From Aliidiomarina indica (GTDB lineage Bacteria > Pseudomonadota > Gammaproteobacteria > Enterobacterales > Alteromonadaceae): a stretch of 64,000 nucleotides of DNA. The DNA lies in NCBI RefSeq assembly GCF_015354615.1, contig NZ_JACAVQ010000002.1, positions 124,001 to 188,000 of the forward strand, in the 5' to 3' direction. The position numbers and the translations under genes are program-made. The notes under the pieces are model-generated. The model made no database searches. It was not told where the DNA came from and saw only the letters and a list, made by a program, of their open reading frames with translations. Below are positions 1-9,481 of this stretch, in pieces (the first letter of the stretch is position 1; the number at the start of each line of letters is the position of its first letter).

Positions 1-208
1 GAAGTTCTTGAGGACGCGCCCGCAACATCCCATGACGTTCCATGTACTCCATGCTGCCGTGATACTTTTTATCGAGCCACTGTTGTAACGCTTTTTCATG
101 TTTGCTCAAATCAAGATCGGTAATGCCAACCTGCTGGAAACCAAGTTCGACACCCCAAGATTTAATTTTTCCGGCAAGTTCGTGTAAGTCGGCTGTTGTT
201 ATTGCCAC
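1..208 (-). CDS. queG: Epoxyqueuosine reductase QueG, N-terminal part (gene runs off the window)
   Basis: QueG performs the last step of queuosine synthesis in tRNA, reducing epoxyqueuosine with cobalamin and iron-sulfur clusters in the cytoplasm. Only the first 69 codons are present. The translation shows ELGFQQVGITD near residue 20 and YHGSMEYMERHGMLRARP near residue 50, both characteristic of the QueG N-terminus. The start is a GTG at 208-206, with an AGGA element about 9 nt upstream on the minus strand. It is divergent from nnr with 43 bp between them, the same arrangement as yjeS/yjeF in E. coli. The catalytic cluster-binding part lies outside the window. Confidence 0.9.
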   Translation of the reverse strand, partial: MAITTADLHELAGKIKSWGVELGFQQVGITDLDLSKHEKALQQWLDKKYHGSMEYMERHGMLRARPQEL

Positions 209-251
209 GCTTTGGTTATCCTGCTAATGAGAGAAACATAAAGGTGAAGCC

Positions 252-1826
252 ATGGAGCAACTCTTTAGTCACGGTATAAGTGACAGCATAAGTGACAGCA
301 TACCACAGCAACTTTATCGACCTGAACAGGTGCGGCACATGGAAGCAGAAGCCGCTGCCAGGGCAGGTGTGGACATGTGGACATTAATGCAACGGGCTGG
401 CGCCGCTGGCTGGACCTGTTTAGAACAGCATGCCTCGGCCGAAGACCAGATTGCGGTACTCTGCGGTCCGGGAAACAATGGCGGTGATGGTTATATCGTG
501 GCCGCCTTGGCCAAAGAAGCCGGGTGGCAGGTGCGGTTGTTTGCCAGCGCTGAGCCGAAAACAACCGACGCACAGCGCGCATTGCAACAATGGTTGGATG
601 CCGATGGTGAGGTTGAACCGCTTTTGGATTGGCCCGAAAGCGAACCCGATTGGATTGTTGATGCGCTTCTAGGTACCGGTATCGATAGCGATCTGCGCGG
701 CGATATTCGTGAGTGTGTCGAGGGCGTCAATGAGGCCAAACTGTCGGTACTTGCATTAGATATACCCACTGGATTGCATGGCGACACGGGCTGTGCGCTA
801 GGGGATGCAATCATTGCCGATCACACAGTAACCTTTGTGGCGGTTAAACGCGGCCTGTGCACAGGCGCAGCAACGGCGTACCGTGGCAAACTATGGTTTG
901 CAGATTTGGGCATTCAGCGGGAATTTCGACTGCTGACGGAACCCGCGGCTTGGCACTTGCAGCAAGATCAACTTGGTCAGTGGCTCTCTCCTCGTCCTGC
1001 CCATAGTCACAAAGGCCAGCACGGACATGTCCTGATTGTTGGCGGTAGCCAAGGAATGGCAGGCGCGGTGCGTTTAGCGGGTACTGCCGCGTTGCGCGCT
1101 GGCGCTGGCAAAGTGACGGTGATCTGCGAACCGGGTCAGGAGTTTCTGGTAGGTCAGCAAGCGGAACTGATGGTTTTAGGGCTGGAGCCAGAAGATCCGC
1201 GGGTTGCGGAACTTATAGAGCAGGCCACAGTCTTTGCCATGGGGCCAGGATTAGGCCGTCAAGACTGGGGGCAGCGTTGGTGGAATTGGTATCTCCAAGG
1301 TTTAGAACGGAGTGACCCACAACTTGAGCTGCCGACCGTACTTGATGCCGACGCATTAAATTGGTTGGCCGAATCAGCGTTGGAACTATCGTCTCGTAAT
1401 CATTGGGTGCTGACACCTCATCCGGGCGAAGCATCACGGTTACTCGACTGTGACGGCAGCGATATTGAGGCAAATCGCTGGTTGGCGGCGCAAACCCTGC
1501 AAGAGCAGTTCGGTGGAGTCGTGGTGCTTAAAGGTGCAGGAAGTCTAATTTGTGGTAGCGAAGGCACCGCGGTGAGCCCATTTGGCTGTGCAGCGATGGC
1601 AAGCGCTGGCATGGGAGACGTGTTAACAGGTATGATAAGCGCATTAATGGGTCAGGCGGGCGCGCTGAACATCACGACAGAAGATAGTGTACGCGCGGCA
1701 GTGATGGCTCATGGCCTTGCGGGTGAGGCGGCGGCGCAGGCTTTGCGCCCCGGTACGTCACGCGGGTTGCTAGCGTCTGACTTGTTTCCTTGGATAGTAC
1801 ATTGGATAAACCCGAATGACTCGTGA
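252..1826 (+). CDS. nnr: Bifunctional NAD(P)HX epimerase / ADP-dependent NAD(P)HX dehydratase
   Basis: This 524-residue enzyme repairs hydrated NADH and NADPH. The N-terminal YjeF_N half epimerises the hydrate (GPGNNGGDGYIVA at about residue 73, LDIPTGLHGDTG at about 172). The C-terminal ribokinase-like half dehydrates it with ADP (KGQHGHVLIVGGSQGMAGA at about 256, LTPHPGEASRLL at about 383, GMGDVLTGMISALMGQ at about 453). Length fits the bifunctional family. The ATG at 252 follows AAGGTG. The N-terminus carries a 12-bp direct duplication giving two SDSI units. It heads the nnr-tsaE-amiB-mutL-miaA-hfq string and overlaps tsaE by 11 nt, suggesting translational coupling. Confidence 0.95.
   Translation: MEQLFSHGISDSISDSIPQQLYRPEQVRHMEAEAAARAGVDMWTLMQRAGAAGWTCLEQHASAEDQIAVLCGPGNNGGDGYIVAALAKEAGWQVRLFASAEPKTTDAQRALQQWLDADGEVEPLLDWPESEPDWIVDALLGTGIDSDLRGDIRECVEGVNEAKLSVLALDIPTGLHGDTGCALGDAIIADHTVTFVAVKRGLCTGAATAYRGKLWFADLGIQREFRLLTEPAAWHLQQDQLGQWLSPRPAHSHKGQHGHVLIVGGSQGMAGAVRLAGTAALRAGAGKVTVICEPGQEFLVGQQAELMVLGLEPEDPRVAELIEQATVFAMGPGLGRQDWGQRWWNWYLQGLERSDPQLELPTVLDADALNWLAESALELSSRNHWVLTPHPGEASRLLDCDGSDIEANRWLAAQTLQEQFGGVVVLKGAGSLICGSEGTAVSPFGCAAMASAGMGDVLTGMISALMGQAGALNITTEDSVRAAVMAHGLAGEAAAQALRPGTSRGLLASDLFPWIVHWINPNDS
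276..299 (+). repeat. 12-bp in-frame tandem duplication at the 5' end of nnr
   Basis: Two adjacent exact copies of ataagtgacagc (276-287 and 288-299), followed by a further ata. They encode repeated ISDS residues before the first conserved part of the epimerase domain. Being a multiple of three, slippage here would change length without breaking the frame. Confidence 0.85.
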
Positions 1827-2277
1827 ATATCAGGTTATATTGCCCGATGAAGAGGCAACCGTAGCGCTTGGAGCCGAAGTGGCTCGCGCTTGCAGCAAAG
1901 GTATAACGATTTATTTACGTGGCACCCTAGGCATGGGGAAAACCACCTTTAGCCGTGGATTTATGCATCAATTGGGGCATACAGGGGCGGTAAAAAGTCC
2001 AACCTATACATTAATTGAGCCCTACGAGTTGGCAAATTGGCGTGTCTACCATTTTGATTTATATCGCTTGGCAGACCCGGAAGAACTCGAATATATGGGA
2101 ATTCGGGACTATTTTAGTAAAGACAGTCTCCGTTTAATTGAGTGGCCAGAGCGAGGTGCGGGAATATTGCCGCAAGCGGATCTGGTCATCACATTACAGC
2201 CCGAAGCAAACGGGCGGATAGCAACTATCGTTGGACACAGCGATCTTGGGGAAGAGGTGGTAAAACAGCTGCAATGA
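1816..2277 (+). CDS. tsaE: tRNA threonylcarbamoyladenosine synthesis ATPase TsaE
   Basis: TsaE is the small P-loop ATPase that works with TsaB and TsaD in making the t6A modification at position 37 of ANN-decoding tRNAs. At 153 residues it has the usual length. The Walker A is GTLGMGKTT at residues 36-44, where many homologues read GDLGAGKTT. SPTYTLIEPY, VYHFDLYRL and LIEWPERG are the other family signatures. The ATG lies inside the end of nnr (11-nt overlap) and the stop overlaps the amiB ATG as ATGA, so the three are probably translated from one mRNA. Confidence 0.95.
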   Translation: MTREYQVILPDEEATVALGAEVARACSKGITIYLRGTLGMGKTTFSRGFMHQLGHTGAVKSPTYTLIEPYELANWRVYHFDLYRLADPEELEYMGIRDYFSKDSLRLIEWPERGAGILPQADLVITLQPEANGRIATIVGHSDLGEEVVKQLQ

Positions 2278-3644
2278 GAATACTGCGGTTTCTCGTGGTG
2301 ATTAGCGTGGTGGTGGGGAGCCTGCTAACGCCAATAACTGTATTCGCTTCGAATACATTAGATAACGTGCGTGTTTGGCCTTCGGCTGAACGGACGCGTA
2401 TTGTCTTTGATTTGTCGGCCGAACCAAACTTTACCTATTTTACTATTTTCGATACAGCCCCTCATCGGGTTGTGGTTGATTTCCACCAAACCAGCAATCG
2501 CGTGAATCTGGGACAGGTAGAATTTCACTCGGATGTATTAAATGTGATTCGTTCGAGCGGGCCACCGCGGCAAGGAACATTCCGGGTCGTTCTCGAGATT
2601 GCCAGTGCCAATTCACCTACCGTATTTTCACTCGGGCCAGCGAATGGTTCGGGCCATCGCTTAGTGGTGGATGTGCCCGGCGCGACTGCCGAGGTAAGTC
2701 GAACGCCGTCAACGACGGCAACCACCTCTACGGAAACACGGGCACCTCGCACCGCTGAAGTATTGCCCCCGCGCGAGATTGTCATTGCCATCGATGCAGG
2801 TCACGGTGGACGTGACCCTGGCTCCATTGGCCCAGCAGGCACCCAAGAGAAAGTCGTGACCTTAGCCGTGGCCCGAAAATTGGCGCAACGCATCAATGCG
2901 GATCCGGGCATGCGCGCGGTGTTAACACGCAGTAGCGATCAAACCGTACCTTTAGGGCAACGCACCAGTTTGGCGCGGCGAGAGCGGGCAGATTTCTTTG
3001 TGTCCTTGCATGCCGATGCCTTTACTAGTGCCCAACCGCGCGGTGCTTCGGTATGGGTATTATCAGCACGGCGTTCAGAAACAGAGTTAGGGCGCGCGTT
3101 GGAGAATAAAGAACGCTTAAGTGAGGAATTAATCGACGTTGAGCATATTCTTCAGGATAACGATTCGGATCAATTCCTAAACCGCACCTTGCTTGATATG
3201 TACCGAGATAGTTCTATGGCGGGTGGTCATGAAGCTGCGGTGATATTACTTGATCACTTAGGCCGGGTAACTAATTTACATCGAAACCGCCCAGAAGCGG
3301 CGAGTTTTGCCGTGCTAAATTCACTTCGAACGCCCTCGGTGCTAGTGGAGCTAGGCTTTATTTCCAATCCACAAAAAGAACGCCTACTGATAAATGAACG
3401 CCATCAGGATCGCCTTGCGAATGCGCTGTATGAAGGAATCCGTGAGTATTTTCTGCGTAATCCGGTTGAAAATACCCTGTTGGCAGAAATGGACTTTCGT
3501 ACCCATGTGGTGGCGTCGGGAGAGTCTTTATCCGTGATTGCGCGGCGGTATGGCAGCAGCGTCGATGCTATTCGGAAGCACAATAATCTGCGCAGCAACA
3601 CGATTCGCATTGGCCAACGCCTCGAAATCCCAGTAGGGCGGTAA
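2274..3644 (+). CDS. amiB: N-acetylmuramoyl-L-alanine amidase AmiB, periplasmic
   Basis: AmiB cleaves the bond between MurNAc and the stem peptide and helps daughter-cell separation. The 456-residue product has a signal peptide (residues 1 to about 26, ending TPITVFAS), an AMIN domain that targets the septum, a zinc Amidase_3 domain (IDAGHGGRDPGS, SLHADAF, SVLVELGFISNP) and a C-terminal LysM motif (HVVASGESLSVIARRYGS). I start it at 2274, where the ATG overlaps the tsaE stop (ATGA). An earlier in-frame start at 2142 would put 44 non-secretory residues before the signal peptide and lies inside tsaE, so I rejected it. mutL follows after 6 nt. Confidence 0.93.
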   Translation: MRILRFLVVISVVVGSLLTPITVFASNTLDNVRVWPSAERTRIVFDLSAEPNFTYFTIFDTAPHRVVVDFHQTSNRVNLGQVEFHSDVLNVIRSSGPPRQGTFRVVLEIASANSPTVFSLGPANGSGHRLVVDVPGATAEVSRTPSTTATTSTETRAPRTAEVLPPREIVIAIDAGHGGRDPGSIGPAGTQEKVVTLAVARKLAQRINADPGMRAVLTRSSDQTVPLGQRTSLARRERADFFVSLHADAFTSAQPRGASVWVLSARRSETELGRALENKERLSEELIDVEHILQDNDSDQFLNRTLLDMYRDSSMAGGHEAAVILLDHLGRVTNLHRNRPEAASFAVLNSLRTPSVLVELGFISNPQKERLLINERHQDRLANALYEGIREYFLRNPVENTLLAEMDFRTHVVASGESLSVIARRYGSSVDAIRKHNNLRSNTIRIGQRLEIPVGR

Positions 3645-3650
3645 GGGCCT

Positions 3651-5516
3651 ATGCCGATTCAATTATTACCTCCTCAGCTAGCGAACCAAATAGCTGCGGG
3701 TGAAGTTGTAGAACGCCCCGCATCGGTTGTGAAAGAACTTGTCGAGAACAGTCTTGATGCTGGCGCAACGGAAATCCGTGTTGATATCGAGAAGGGTGGC
3801 GCGCGCCGCATTCGCGTCCGCGATAATGGTTCGGGCATCGCAAAAGACGAACTCACGTTGGCCCTAAGCCGCCATGCGACCAGTAAAATAGCGACCCTTG
3901 ATGACCTTGAAGCAATTCTGAGTTTGGGGTTTCGGGGGGAGGCGCTGGCGAGTATTAGCTCGGTGTCACGCCTGCGTCTGACGTCGCGAACCGTTGCAAG
4001 CGAGGAAGCATGGGCGGCGTTCTGCGAGGGGCGAGATATGCAGGTCGCGATTGAGCCTGCGTCCCATCCCATCGGCTCGACCGTGGATGTAGAAGATTTG
4101 TTTTTCAATACACCGGCTCGGCGCAAATTTATGCGTACCGAAAAAACCGAGTTCGGTCATATTGATGAGGTGATTCGACGAATTGCGCTGGCACGGTCGG
4201 ATGTCACTATCGTGCTCACCCATAATCATCAAGTGTTACGTCAGTATCAGAGCGTTAAAGACGAGCATCAGAACAAGCGTTTGCAGCAAGTGGCAGGTCG
4301 CCGTTTTGCCGAAGAAGCCGTATATCTTACCCATCAGGACGATACTCTGTCATTACGGGGCTGGGTGAGTCCACCGCAGGTGTGTCGGCATCAGGGGGAC
4401 ATACAATACATGTATGTGAACGGACGCATGATGCGGGATAAGCTCCTAAATCATGCGGTGCGCCAAGCCTATGGGGAATCACTGCCAGACGACCGACAAC
4501 CTACATTTATTCTGTATCTCACTTTGCCGGCCCATGATGTTGATGTAAACGTGCATCCGGCAAAACACGAAGTGCGTTTTCATCAAGCGCGGCAAGTGCA
4601 TGATTTTGTCCTTGGGGTGGTTCGTAGCAGTTTAAGCCAAGTTTTAGGTGCAACGGACTCTGAGCATACCACCACCGAGTATCAACATGGCTACGCTACA
4701 CCGGCTCGCCCAGCCGAGGGCGCTGTTAGCGAATCTCAGCTATCATCGTCACCTTCTGCCCAAGGTTTTGCCCAAGCATCCTCATCGACGGCACCGAATC
4801 GAGGTGATTTACAGCAATCGCCTTTTTTCCCAATCCGACGGCAAGCGCAGACACCACACAGCGCCTATGGCTCGGCTACAGAAAAAGACAAGAAGGCCCA
4901 AGCTGTTTATCAACAAATGTGGCCTCAGGAGGCAACGCCAACAGGTTCAAACCGTTGGCAATTGCTTGCGATCCATGCCCAGTGGTTTGGGCTTTTGCAA
5001 ATGGACGACAAGCTTGGCCTGATCGACGTGCGCAATCTACAACGACAACTGATACAGCAACGTTTGCTGTCGGGTTTAAAGATAGGGCTAACCGGTCAGC
5101 CGTTGTTATTGCCTTTAGCGCTGTCTGACAAAGAAACCATGGCTGCCCTGTTCGAGAACCAATCTATCCTGCAAGAGTTAGGCATTTTGCTCGAGAAATC
5201 TGGACGCAGTGTCGTACAAATCAAGCAGGTTCCCAGCGTAATTCGCCATGGCAATTTAAGCGAGGTTATTCCTGCTTTGGTAAACTGGATTTGTGAGCAC
5301 TCACTTACTTGCTTGAGTGACATGGATGAGGCGACCCGTTTGCGTCTCGCGACTTGGCTTAGCCAATTTGCCTTGATAGAAGCGCTACCGAAATCGGGTG
5401 TGGAACGGGTGATGCGCGAAGCCGACGAAGCAAAGTTGCCCTGGGCGAACGACGTGATTGAATTACCTTGGCAGAATCTCGTATCAGAGCGGGGAGACCA
5501 GCATGAACCTGATTGA
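3651..5516 (+). CDS. mutL: DNA mismatch repair protein MutL
   Basis: MutL links mismatch recognition by MutS to downstream nicking and unwinding. The 621-residue protein has a GHKL ATPase N-terminus: E29 and N33 in [13 protein letters not shown], then RDNGSGI, and [14 protein letters not shown] low-complexity Ser/Gln-rich linker (about residues 330-420) precedes the C-terminal dimerisation domain. I do not see the DQHAAHERI-type endonuclease motif, so it looks like the enterobacterial type that relies on MutH for nicking. It sits between amiB and miaA, as in E. coli; the miaA start lies 14 nt inside its 3' end. Confidence 0.96.
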   Translation: MPIQLLPPQLANQIAAGEVVERPASVVKELVENSLDAGATEIRVDIEKGGARRIRVRDNGSGIAKDELTLALSRHATSKIATLDDLEAILSLGFRGEALASISSVSRLRLTSRTVASEEAWAAFCEGRDMQVAIEPASHPIGSTVDVEDLFFNTPARRKFMRTEKTEFGHIDEVIRRIALARSDVTIVLTHNHQVLRQYQSVKDEHQNKRLQQVAGRRFAEEAVYLTHQDDTLSLRGWVSPPQVCRHQGDIQYMYVNGRMMRDKLLNHAVRQAYGESLPDDRQPTFILYLTLPAHDVDVNVHPAKHEVRFHQARQVHDFVLGVVRSSLSQVLGATDSEHTTTEYQHGYATPARPAEGAVSESQLSSSPSAQGFAQASSSTAPNRGDLQQSPFFPIRRQAQTPHSAYGSATEKDKKAQAVYQQMWPQEATPTGSNRWQLLAIHAQWFGLLQMDDKLGLIDVRNLQRQLIQQRLLSGLKIGLTGQPLLLPLALSDKETMAALFENQSILQELGILLEKSGRSVVQIKQVPSVIRHGNLSEVIPALVNWICEHSLTCLSDMDEATRLRLATWLSQFALIEALPKSGVERVMREADEAKLPWANDVIELPWQNLVSERGDQHEPD

Positions 5517-6477
5517 GCACCTGCATCAGGGTGTGATTTGTTTAAGTGGTCCCACTGCCGCCGGAAAGACCGCGCTTGCGATGAAACTCGCGGATGAATT
5601 GCCAGTTGAATTAATTAGTGTGGATTCAGCCTTGGTGTATCGGGGTATGGATATTGGTACAGCAAAGCCGACAGCCGAAGAGTTGGAGCGCTATCCTCAT
5701 CACCTGATTGATATTCGCGATCCCGCGGATGCCTATTCGGCAGCTGATTTTCGCGCGGATGCGTTAGCATTAGTGTCTGACATTCGTGGACGGGGAAAGA
5801 TCCCTCTGTTTGTGGGAGGGACCATGCTTTATTTACGGGGTTTGTTGGCGGGCTTGTCATCCCTGCCTAAAGCCGATGCAAAGGCACGAGAGCGCATTCA
5901 ACAGGATGCCGATGAGCACGGGTGGACCTTTGTGCACAACCAGCTCGCAGCCATCGATCCAGTCTCGGCAGAGCGCATTCACCCCAATGATCCGCAACGA
6001 ATAATGCGCGCACTTGAGGTGTACCGAGTCAGTGGGCAATCGATGACCGAGCACACCCAAACGCAGAATCCGGGGCTCTCAATACCGAGCTGGCAAATTG
6101 CCGTGGCGCCTGCTGATCGGAAAGTCTTACATGATCGTATTGAGCGCAGATTTGCGCAAATGATTGCACAAGGTTTTGAACAGGAAGTACGTGGTTTAAT
6201 GGAACGCGGAGATCTCCATCGCGATCTTCCAGCGATACGTGCGGTAGGGTATCGTCAGATGTGGCAGTATCTGGAAGGTGAACTCAGTCATTCCGACATG
6301 ATTGATCGCGGCGTGATTGCGACACGGCAATTAGCGAAACGGCAAATAACGTGGTTGCGTTCTTGGCCCGGACTGCACTGGATCGACCCCATGTTAGGGG
6401 ATACCACCGATAAAATGTTCGCAGCCTTGGAAGCAGCACCACTTCCTCCTGAGGCGTGGTTGAATAACGAAAAATAG
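5503..6477 (+). CDS. miaA: tRNA dimethylallyltransferase MiaA
   Basis: MiaA transfers a dimethylallyl group to A37 of tRNAs reading codons that start with U. The product is 324 residues, with the P-loop [12 protein letters not shown] near residue 13, [21 protein letters not shown] just after (family signature for substrate-base contact), [13 protein letters not shown] and [12 protein letters not shown]. The chosen ATG at 5503 has a GGGGAG Shine-Dalgarno element just upstream; an in-frame ATG at 5458 would add 15 residues unlike the family. It overlaps mutL by 14 nt. A 204-bp spacer before hfq probably holds an hfq promoter. Confidence 0.95.
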   Translation: MNLIEHLHQGVICLSGPTAAGKTALAMKLADELPVELISVDSALVYRGMDIGTAKPTAEELERYPHHLIDIRDPADAYSAADFRADALALVSDIRGRGKIPLFVGGTMLYLRGLLAGLSSLPKADAKARERIQQDADEHGWTFVHNQLAAIDPVSAERIHPNDPQRIMRALEVYRVSGQSMTEHTQTQNPGLSIPSWQIAVAPADRKVLHDRIERRFAQMIAQGFEQEVRGLMERGDLHRDLPAIRAVGYRQMWQYLEGELSHSDMIDRGVIATRQLAKRQITWLRSWPGLHWIDPMLGDTTDKMFAALEAAPLPPEAWLNNEK

Positions 6478-6528
6478 ACAAAATTTGTGGAAAACTGTTG
6501 AAATTTCATCAATTGACACTATATCAGG

Positions 6529-6559
6529 TTGTATGATTTTTTGATTTTGTTGCTACACT
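6529..6559 (+). promoter_or_regulatory. Candidate promoter for hfq
   Basis: In the miaA-hfq spacer a TACACT -10-like hexamer (6554-6559) lies 19 nt after TTGTAT (6529-6534) or 17 nt after a poor GTATGA. A consensus TTGACA at 6513-6518 is nearby but has no good -10 at 16-18 nt. hfq is commonly transcribed from its own promoters in addition to read-through from miaA; the exact site here is uncertain. Confidence 0.3.
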
Positions 6560-6669
6560 AGTGAAGCATTTTACGATGTTCCGGAAACGTGCGGATTCGT
6601 GAATGAACATGTTGCCAAGGAAAGTGTGGGTTATCCACGTGGCGGCCGTAACAATACTAATAACGATAA

Positions 6670-6927
<258 letters not shown>

Positions 6928-6947
6928 ACTGTCCATTAGCGGACAGT
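6928..6947 (+). promoter_or_regulatory. Intercistronic hairpin between hfq and hflX
   Basis: ACTGTCC (6928-6934) and GGACAGT (6941-6947) form a perfect 7-bp stem with a 6-nt loop, starting right after the hfq stop. It ends one base before the AAGGAG Shine-Dalgarno of hflX (6949-6954). There is no T-run, so it is not a terminator; it may protect the 3' end of hfq mRNA or affect initiation at hflX. Confidence 0.5.
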
Positions 6948-6962
6948 GAAGGAGCGGCTTGC

Positions 6963-8246
6963 TTGTTTGAGCGGTATGAAGGTGGCGAGCAGGCCGTGTT
7001 GGTTCATGTGGACTTTCCCAATGAATCAGCACGCGAAGATCTCGAAGAACTCAAATTATTAGTGTCATCCGCTGGCGTCACTGCTGGCGCGGTGGTCACT
7101 ACCTCGCGGCATTCTCCAGATGCCCGCTTATTTATCGGATCGGGTAAAACCGAAGAAGTGGCGGCGTTAGTTCAAGCAACCAACGCAGACGTGGTTATTT
7201 TCAACCACAAGTTGTCACCGTCACAAGAGCGAAATATTGAACGTGAAGTAAAGTGTCGGGTGCTTGATCGCACCGGTCTTATCTTGGATATATTCGCGCA
7301 GCGGGCGCGTACCCATGAAGGTAAGTTACAAGTTGAGTTAGCTCAGCTGCGACATATTTCTACGCGCCTCATTCGTGGCTGGACTCACCTTGAACGCCAA
7401 AAAGGCGGGATAGGCTTGCGTGGACCTGGGGAAACGCAGTTAGAGACTGACCGTCGTTTGATTCGCGGTCGTATTAAGAATATTCTTGCGCGCCTAGAAA
7501 AGGTGGAGAAGCAGCGGGAACAAGGTCGGCGAGCGAGAAATCGCGCTGAAATCCCTACCATCGCGTTAGTTGGTTATACCAACGCCGGCAAATCAACCTT
7601 GTTTAATCGCCTTACCGACGCCGATGTGTATGCAGCGGATCAGCTTTTTGCAACCCTTGATCCAACCCTGCGTAAATATGAACTTCCAGATATTGGGACG
7701 GTCATTTTTGCAGATACAGTTGGTTTTATTCGCCATTTGCCGCACGATTTAGTGGCGGCATTTAAGGCGACTTTGCAAGAAACCAAAGATGCAGACTTAC
7801 TGGTTCACGTGATGGATTGCCATGATGAACGCATGGCAGAGAATCGACGGGAAGTAGACAGTGTGCTCGCCGAAATTGAAGCGAGTGATGTGCCGCAATT
7901 GATGGTCATGAACAAGTTGGATTTAGTGCCGGAATTGTCACCTCGTATTGTTTATGATGATGATCAACGACCACAGGAAGTATGGTTATCTGCGCAATCC
8001 GGTGACGGAATCGATTTATTGCGGGAAGCGTTGCACGCAATATTGGCTCCGCAGCTGATAAAACATGAGTTGCGATTGGGGCCAAACGATGGGAAATTAC
8101 GGAGTACATTATACGCTTTACATTGTGTGATCGAAGAACGACCACAGACCGATGGAGATGTGATACTATCGGTAAAAGTACCCGTTGTGGAATGGCAGCG
8201 GTTGTTGAAACAGTTTGGTGATCGACTAACAAATGTTATTTGTTAG
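6963..8246 (+). CDS. hflX: Ribosome-associated GTPase HflX
   Basis: HflX is a GTPase that binds the 50S subunit and splits stalled ribosomes. The 427-residue protein has the HflX N-terminal domain (ALSPSQER-like segment, GKLQVELAQLRHISTRLIRG), the glycine-rich GGIGLRGPGETQLETDRR signature, and a G domain with GYTNAGKST (G1), DTVGFIRHLPHDL (G3) and NKLD (G4). It starts at a TTG (6963) because MFERYEGGEQAVLVH matches the known N-terminus and AAGGAG lies 8 nt upstream. A perfect 13-bp hairpin covers its last codons and stop. Confidence 0.95.
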   Translation: MFERYEGGEQAVLVHVDFPNESAREDLEELKLLVSSAGVTAGAVVTTSRHSPDARLFIGSGKTEEVAALVQATNADVVIFNHKLSPSQERNIEREVKCRVLDRTGLILDIFAQRARTHEGKLQVELAQLRHISTRLIRGWTHLERQKGGIGLRGPGETQLETDRRLIRGRIKNILARLEKVEKQREQGRRARNRAEIPTIALVGYTNAGKSTLFNRLTDADVYAADQLFATLDPTLRKYELPDIGTVIFADTVGFIRHLPHDLVAAFKATLQETKDADLLVHVMDCHDERMAENRREVDSVLAEIEASDVPQLMVMNKLDLVPELSPRIVYDDDQRPQEVWLSAQSGDGIDLLREALHAILAPQLIKHELRLGPNDGKLRSTLYALHCVIEERPQTDGDVILSVKVPVVEWQRLLKQFGDRLTNVIC

Positions 8247-8250
8247 TCGA
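8222..8250 (+). promoter_or_regulatory. 13-bp perfect hairpin spanning the end and stop codon of hflX
   Basis: TCGACTAACAAAT (8222-8234) is followed by a GTT loop and its exact reverse complement (8238-8250). The stop codon of hflX lies in the right arm. Downstream sequence is only loosely T-rich (gttgtagtgtttaattttt), so it is not a standard terminator. It may stabilise upstream mRNA or partly uncouple hflX from hflKC. Confidence 0.6.
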
Positions 8251-8290
8251 GTTGTAGTGTTTAATTTTTAAGTATTTGCTGGAGTATTCG

Positions 8291-9478
8291 ATGGCCTGGA
8301 ATCAACCGGGGAACAGCGGCAAAGATAAAGATCCTTGGGGTAACAACCAAGGTGGTCGAGATCAGGGTCCACCTGATCTAGACGAAGCTTTGCGCAGTCT
8401 CATGAGCAAACTAGGTCTTGGCGGCGGAAAAGGCGGCCAAGGTGGGAGTGGTGGTTCAAAGAGCGGCGGAATCCCAGGCAAAGCAGTTGGCTTTGCATTG
8501 GTATTAATCGCGGTAATTTGGATTATCGCTGGATTCTACACGGTTCGCGAAGCAGAGCGTGGTGTTATCCAACGTTTTGGCGCTTACCATGCAGAAGTAA
8601 CATCAGGTCTGCATTGGCGTCCTTACTTTATCGATCAAGTCACCAATGTCGATGTTAACAACGTTTTCCGTCAAGAAACCGGTGGCTTTATGCTAACCGA
8701 AGATGAAAACGTCGTGCGTGTTGAGCTCGCGGTTCAGTACCGCATCGCGAATGCTCGCGCATATCTGTTCAACGTTGAAAATCCTGATTCAAGCCTGTCG
8801 CAAATTACCGATAGTGCATTGCGTTACGTGATTGGTCACAACACCATGGACAATATCTTGACCGTTGGTCGGGAAGAGATTCGTCAGCAAACCTGGGAAA
8901 TCATTGAGCGTCTCGTGGAGCGATATGATGTAGGTTTGCGGGTGATTGATGTCAACTTCTTGGGCGCAAGACCTCCTGAAGAAGTGCGCGAAGCCTTTGA
9001 TGATGCAATTCGGGCACAGGAAGACCAAGAACGTTTCGTGCGTGAAGCAGAAGCCTATGCTCGAGAAATTGAACCAACGGCTCGTGGTCGCGTACGTCGC
9101 TTGCAACAAGAAGCACAAGCGTACAAAGAGCAAATGGTTCTACGGGCAACGGGTGAGATCGCTCGCTTTAATGAGCTATTACCTCAGTATCGAGCAGCGC
9201 CTGAAGTTACACGTCAGCGTATCTTCTTAGAAACGCTCGAGCGCATCTATGCAGATAACGCAAAAATCTTTATCGATGTCGATGGCAGCAATAACATGAT
9301 GTATTTGCCATTAGATAAGATTCTAGAACAACACGGTCGTTCACGTGGTGCTGGACAAAACCTGCCTATGCTTCCGAGCCAAGGGCAGAATGGTGTTGCT
9401 TCGCCTACCGGTGGAAGCGCAGGCCAGCAAGAGCCGAATCGAACTGGCTCTAGAACAACGACGCGTGGGGGGAACTAA
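8291..9478 (+). CDS. hflK: FtsH protease modulator HflK
   Basis: HflK pairs with HflC to form the inner-membrane SPFH complex that surrounds and restrains FtsH. The 395-residue protein begins with a Gly/Asn-rich cytoplasmic tail (SKLGLGGGKGGQGG), then a membrane segment near residues 60-80 (VGFALVLIAVIWIIAGFY) and the band-7 domain (REAERGVIQRFGAYH onward), with a Gln/Gly-rich C-terminal end. The ATG at 8291 has GGAG 6 nt upstream; an upstream TTG at 8276 overlaps that ribosome site and was rejected. hflC follows after 3 nt. Confidence 0.95.
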   Translation: MAWNQPGNSGKDKDPWGNNQGGRDQGPPDLDEALRSLMSKLGLGGGKGGQGGSGGSKSGGIPGKAVGFALVLIAVIWIIAGFYTVREAERGVIQRFGAYHAEVTSGLHWRPYFIDQVTNVDVNNVFRQETGGFMLTEDENVVRVELAVQYRIANARAYLFNVENPDSSLSQITDSALRYVIGHNTMDNILTVGREEIRQQTWEIIERLVERYDVGLRVIDVNFLGARPPEEVREAFDDAIRAQEDQERFVREAEAYAREIEPTARGRVRRLQQEAQAYKEQMVLRATGEIARFNELLPQYRAAPEVTRQRIFLETLERIYADNAKIFIDVDGSNNMMYLPLDKILEQHGRSRGAGQNLPMLPSQGQNGVASPTGGSAGQQEPNRTGSRTTTRGGN

Positions 9479-9481
9479 GCG

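Noticed and set aside
6513..6518. TTGACA as the -35 of hfq
   Set aside because: No acceptable -10 lies 16-18 bp downstream (ATTTTT at 17); kept only as a note in the candidate promoter.
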